Below are positions 59,695-64,000 of a stretch of 64,000 nucleotides of DNA, piece by piece. The stretch's first letter is position 1; every line of letters starts with the position of its first letter. The stretch is from positions 310,001 through 374,000 of the forward strand of contig JAIUPT010000032.1 in NCBI GenBank assembly GCA_022315425.1, written 5' to 3'. A program made the position numbers and the translations under genes. Origin of the DNA: Pseudevernia furfuracea (Eukaryota > Ascomycota > Lecanoromycetes > Lecanorales > Parmeliaceae). The notes under the pieces are model-generated. The model saw only the letters and a list, made by a program, of their open reading frames with translations. It ran no database searches and was not told the DNA's origin.

Positions 59695-61762
59695 TTACAC
59701 TTTGATAGCGCTGGGCAGGGGGCCGGCGAGGTGGTCCATGGCCGGACCCTTGGCGCCCGACTTGTTCGCCCCGGCCTTCTGCAGCCCCAGGCTTCCCCTC
59801 TTGACGACGGGCGCCCAGCCGTTGATGGCGTCGTTGCTGAAGCTGTCGATGCTCAGCGTGTCCTCCCGCCGCAGCATCTGCCGGGCGCGGATGGTGTTGA
59901 GGATCTTGAGCTCGTCGGGGGAGAGGCCCTCGGGGTCGACGATGGCCTTGCGTTCGACCTTGGCTTCGATCTTGGCCTCGGTCTCGGTGGCGGGTTCCGC
60001 GGGGGCGGTGGAGAGCGCGGCGGGGGCCTCGGCTTGGTTGGCCAGCATGGCGCTTTCCATCTTCTTGAGCACCGCTTCGTGCTTCTCCGGGGCGTGGTGT
60101 TCGAACGCGTTGAGGCAGAAGTCGACGGTCTTGGAGACCTCGTCTTGGCTGAGCTTGCCGCTCACGTCCGCGGTTCCCTGTATGACTGGAGGATTGGGTT
60201 AGCGCGGGAGGTTTTCGGCCCATGAGTCCGGGAGAAAAAAAAGGGTGGAGACATACTCGGTCTGAAGTGTGCAAAGGCTGTCTCAAAGCCATCCTCGTCC
60301 CAATCGCTCAAGATCGGTTTGTCCTGTTGCCGGATCTGTTTGAGGGCACTCAAAACCACAAGCAGGAAACGGGTATACCCCTCCGAGACTTTGCTAGAGT
60401 GCCATTTGACTGCGGTCTTCTCGTCGCAGTCTCCTTTCATCGCTGCGCGGATTGTCGTTGCAGCCGAGAGAGCACCTGTCAGCGCCAGATGAACGCCGGA
60501 TGAGAAATATGGGTCAATGAAGCAACCAGCGTCGCCGACGATACGAACGTTGGGAGTCGCATAACAGGAGGCGCTGTAGGACCAATCGGATGCAGCTTTA
60601 ATACCGGATACGAGTTCGCCCTTGGCGAGCAATTCGCTGACGCCAGGGGCAAATTTGAGAGATTCTACGTAGAATCCGTGGGTAGATGGGTTCTCCATGG
60701 CCTTCTTCTTGGTCATGGCAAGCTCTTGGTTCTGTACGACACCGACGGAGGTAGTGCCGTTGTGCAACGGAATGTACCAGCACCAACCACTCGCGTCTGA
60801 AAAGAAAGCGCGTCAGTATTTCTAAGATTTGGGTGGAACGATGTGAATGATGAGAATTACCAGAGAGTGCCTCAAATAATGGTTGCCCTTGTCTCGGTGT
60901 GCCTGGGGCATACTCGCCGGCCCCTTTCCAGTAACCCCAGTTGGCGATGTTCTTCAATCCTTGATTGTTCTTCCGGTTCTTCAGATATTTGGTGCTAACA
61001 ATGCCCGCTCGTCCACTCGCATCGACAAGGTAATCGAACTTGATTTGGCCAGAGGTGCCGTCTTTGCGCGACCAGGAGGCAGATACTGGGCGTCCGGGGT
61101 CTGGAGTATCGGACTCCACGGTGCCATTCTGGTTGGTCGGTGGTAGAAATTCAATTGAGTCGACTTTGACGCCGTCAAAGATTTCCGCACCAGACTTGCC
61201 AGCATGTCTAAACATTAAGTCATCCGCCTCAGAGCGAACTACGTTCCACGAGTGATTCCCTGCGCCACCGTGCGCGATAAAGTCCGTAACTATTCACGCC
61301 GTCAATAGTCTATCAATGTATTTCCGGGGTCGAGACGCAACGTACACCCCACAGGCTTGTCATTGAGCTTGAATGCTGCACCCGTCTGTTAAGGATCCGT
61401 CAGGGCAAGAACTCCGAGCTAATGGTGAAGCCGGATGGACTCACCTTCATTTTGAATCCATGATTGACAAATGTATCGTCCAAGTCGATGAACCGCAAGA
61501 AATGGCGCATCGATGGGAGCATGCTCTCGCCGACATGATATCTAGCAAGGTTAGCTTGCGTTTCCCAATCACCTGATAGGCGAGGGTGAAGAGGGACGTT
61601 GTAAGGCAGTAGTGATCATGATCAAACATCCACGCACCTTGGAAACTTGTCTGCCTCCAATACGACACAGCTGACCCCCTCGCGTGACAGCGCTGAAGCT
61701 GTGTATGAGCCTCCTGGGCCCCCACCCACCACTAATACCGTTGTTTCTGTGGGAATGGACAT
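59695..61762 (-). CDS. flavin-dependent halogenase (fungal phenolic/aromatic type)
   Basis: Exons 61638-61762, 61445-61541, 61346-61385, 60861-61289, 60257-60796 and 59695-60185 (1722 nt, 573 aa). Uses FADH2, O2 and halide to make HOCl that halogenates an aromatic substrate. N-terminal FAD loop VLVVGGGPGGSYTASAL; then FPR-YHVGESMLPSMRHFLRF, GFTDFIAHGGAGNHSWNVVR, and FDYLVDASGRAGIVSTKYLK. ASGWCWYIPLHNGT contains the halogenase signature WxWxIP, which separates it from monooxygenases. NVRIVGDAGCFIDPYFSSGV is the second FAD motif. The C-terminal roughly 130 residues are Ala/Glu-rich and end in a G-rich tail. Six exons all join in phase. No polyketide synthase or other biosynthetic gene lies in the window, so the substrate is unknown; more cluster genes could lie to the right of the window. 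Confidence 0.93.
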
Positions 61763-63304
61763 GGTGTATTGCTATGAGCTGAATGAGTCTGACTGGAATG
61801 GAATGATTTGCTGGGAGGATATAGGGCTAAGCAAAGGGTTACAGAAGAGGTTGTATAAATCTCGGTCCCAGTTCTGGATTGCTGTACCTTCTTAATCAAT
61901 TATCCCCTGTAGTCTGGCCCCTCTCGTTCTGGACATGCAACCGTGAATCTTGATGGTTGGGTTCGGACATAATATCCTCCGCCCACTAAAGGACCTCCCT
62001 GTCCTTCGACAGCCAAGGAAATCCACGCATTCAAGCCGCATTTCTTCCAAGACATAGAAACCATTTGACCTGAAAATAGTCGTGTCGTAATTGGAGTGAG
62101 CCTAAGCTGATCTCTAGACTACGGACCTCCGAAGGTTGCACCCTTTTTTGTTGCACTTATTCCGTATCTGCGGAATAAGATAGCGGTTATATTGCACATT
62201 GCGAATAGATGCGCGTCTTCCATGGACAGAACGGTTGTCCATGGGTAACATACCTCCTGTACCATTCATCTCATTGGTAGGTTTCCACCAGTTGCATATA
62301 CCCTTCCACGAATAGCATGGGATTTATGGAACCCACATCGTCATTTATGATTGCTTACATCAATGCAGCATCAATGCAGCATTGCTCAAAGCCACAGCGC
62401 ATTGATATCTTTCGGTCTGTATTTGTGACCGAGGACGAGATATTCAGAGGGTGTCAGATCATATCTCAGAGGGACTAGTGATCCAGTGCGGGAGAGACTA
62501 CTTCAAGGTGAGGGGAGAACTCAGACCCTTGCCTGATAGAAAGTTACGACGTGGGATCTCCGAAGCTCCAAAGCAGACTGGTGCAAAACTGCCAGTTGGG
62601 AAGACTGGCGGCTATTGACGCATGGAAGGATCAAGTATTGTTAGCAGCGTGATATACATAGATCGAGAAAGTCAATCGAGCAGACGATCACAGGTTGTTA
62701 GAGGCTGGAGAGAAGTCTGCACACTGAGCAAGTCTATGGGTCCATGTTGGCGCAAAGTCTCTTGACGTGAACATGGGCCAGTGCCAGGGGTAAGAAATTA
62801 AGGATGATTCGGGATAGAAAAAGCGAAAATCGCACGAGGCGCAGGGCAAGGCGGGCTCGTGTCAGCTCTCCCGAGGGAGGACGAGCGGATCTTTAAGCCT
62901 AGACGACGTGCACTCTCACCACGTTTCTCACTAGTGTCGCGGGAGTGCCCTTGATTACTTATTGACGTATCGATGCATCTAGTTCCTTTGATCGTTTGAT
63001 TTTGCCTATCCTTGCCTAAGGTAGCCCTGCAAGGTGTGTGGCCCCGCATGACGCGATACCGACTCCAGCGCACAGATGTTAGAGCAGAAAAGGTGCGCTT
63101 GCAGGATCAGGGAAGCAAGAAATAGCAGCGCCCGAAGTTGTGCGTGTTCCTTGGGTTGGCGGTAGCAGGCACAGAGGAAGGGGGGACGTTGGATTTTGAC
63201 TTTGACGTTGGATATGAGTATGTAGCTTTAGAGTTTATCTCCATCTTTGATGATCGGGAGCTAGATATATACCTGAAAGTATATGTACTTACTTTAGGTA
63301 CTGG
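61763..63304. other. halogenase promoter region and gene-poor DNA
   Basis: 1.5 kb without a supported gene. It holds two perfect 9-bp hairpins at 62156-62179 and 62220-62244, and a short direct repeat CATCAATGCAG at about 62,359-62,381. Confidence 0.55.
62156..62244. repeat. pair of perfect short inverted repeats
   Basis: CTTATTCCG/CGGAATAAG with a 6-nt loop at 62156-62179, and CCATGGACA/TGTCCATGG with a 7-nt loop at 62220-62244. The two stems lie 40 bp apart upstream of the halogenase. Confidence 0.7.
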
Positions 63305-63594
63305 GGTCGGCACGCAGAGTCCTGAACATGCGCTAGCAGAGCCCTAACCCTAGTTGCGGAAGATGACCCCGCAGTGGGGAACCCTAGAACCTTCTTTTTG
63401 AGGGTGTAATACGCCAAATGTTTAGGGTCCTTTGTAAGCGTGATAGGGTCCTCAGAACCCAAAAAGGTTGGGCTTGGGCCAGGGGATTCCGACGCAGTTC
63501 TAAGCGCATTGTCTAGGCAACGCTTTAGGCGGGGCGATATATATCCGACTTCTGGACCCTTTTCTTGGCATGTTCAGGACTTTGCGTGCCGACC
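63305..63594. mobile_element. MITE-like element with 27-bp terminal inverted repeats
   Basis: Arms 63305-63331 and 63568-63594 are reverse complements with a single mismatch; each begins GGTCGGCACGCA and ends CCTGAACATGC. The 290-bp unit has no coding frame. It fits a miniature inverted-repeat transposable element. Target-site duplications were not clear. Confidence 0.75.
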
Positions 63595-64000
63595 TGTAAG
63601 GTAGGTATCGTAATGATGAGCAAGTGCCCGTCCCGCTTTGACGGACATTTGGACGAAGATAGCCGAGCTCCGGGGTAGTCCGGGGGCCCGCAGAAAACTT
63701 AGAGCGGGATACCTAGTCTAATAATAAGGTACTCGACATGAAGGATCTAAGGCTAAATACGCGAATTGAACCCTTTATTTTGTACGGTCCAAGGCGAAAT
63801 ACCTTACCCGAATTTAACCCTTTATACTGTACGGTTTAAGGCTCAATACGCGAATTGAACCCTTCCTACTCTACGACGCCCGGTCAGCCTTCTTTGGAGT
63901 TGATAGGATACTGGAGTATCATAGCGTGAAAGAGTACTGTAGGTAAAAGTGGAAGAAATTGTACGATTAGGAGAGTATTGTCGGGTAAATGACTACAAGA
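63595..64000. other. window end, non-coding
   Basis: No gene. It holds the three-copy tandem repeat described separately. Confidence 0.5.
63748..63880. repeat. imperfect tandem repeat, three copies of about 42-47 bp
   Basis: Copies begin near 63748, 63790 and 63837. Each has AAGGC-AAATAC, then CGAATTGAACCCTT and a TACGG or CTACG end. The middle copy is most diverged and 5 bp longer. Confidence 0.7.

Noticed and set aside
63343..63354. CCCTAACCCTA as telomeric repeat
   Set aside because: Fewer than two units and inside the MITE-like element; not a telomere.

Overview
This window is nuclear DNA from a filamentous ascomycete (Pezizomycotina). The support is: genes broken by 50-165 bp GT-AG introns with CTNAC-like branch points; fungal families (CFEM GPI protein, SepA/Bni1-type formin, hAT relic, NACHT proteins with an alpha/beta-hydrolase effector); and a fungal MscL channel. 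I cannot fix the class or genus. Gene models below were assembled by hand by joining reading frames at splice sites that restore phase and family motifs. Each multi-exon coding length given is an exact multiple of three.

Layout. 0-8 kb is housekeeping on the minus strand: processing alpha-glucosidase I (GH63), a Mso1 Sec1-binding-domain protein and NAD formate dehydrogenase. 8-13 kb is a decayed accessory island: a broken NTPase/NLR-like gene, an inverted repeat and a hAT transposon remnant with its catalytic core deleted. 13-33.6 kb holds a multipass membrane protein, a 2340-residue helicase / NFX1 zinc finger / triple CbxX-type AAA protein, a formin, a small membrane protein and a CFEM GPI protein. 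33.6-37.5 kb is gene-poor and contains a GMC-oxidoreductase relic whose frame is intact but carries five stop codons. 37.5-55.5 kb is a dense conserved block: MAK16, MSS1 (MnmE), an F-box protein, MscL, a small acidic membrane protein, a TACO1/YebC protein, LAA1/HEATR5 and a DUF1640/MCUR1-like protein. 55.5-64 kb is accessory again: an alpha/beta-hydrolase-NACHT gene with a 2-nt frameshift, an unclustered flavin-dependent halogenase, a MITE-like element with 27-bp terminal inverted repeats, and short tandem repeats.

Functional links. At least four products look mitochondrial: MSS1 (tRNA wobble-uridine modification), TACO1 (translation activation), the DUF1640 protein (inner-membrane respiratory assembly or calcium-uniporter regulation) and possibly formate dehydrogenase by its N-terminal extension. 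MSS1 and TACO1 each share a short divergent promoter with another growth gene (MAK16 and LAA1). Secretion and polarity genes recur: glucosidase I, the Mso1-like protein, LAA1, formin and the CFEM wall protein. Decayed self/non-self-type NTPase genes and transposon relics sit in the low-density segments between the conserved blocks.
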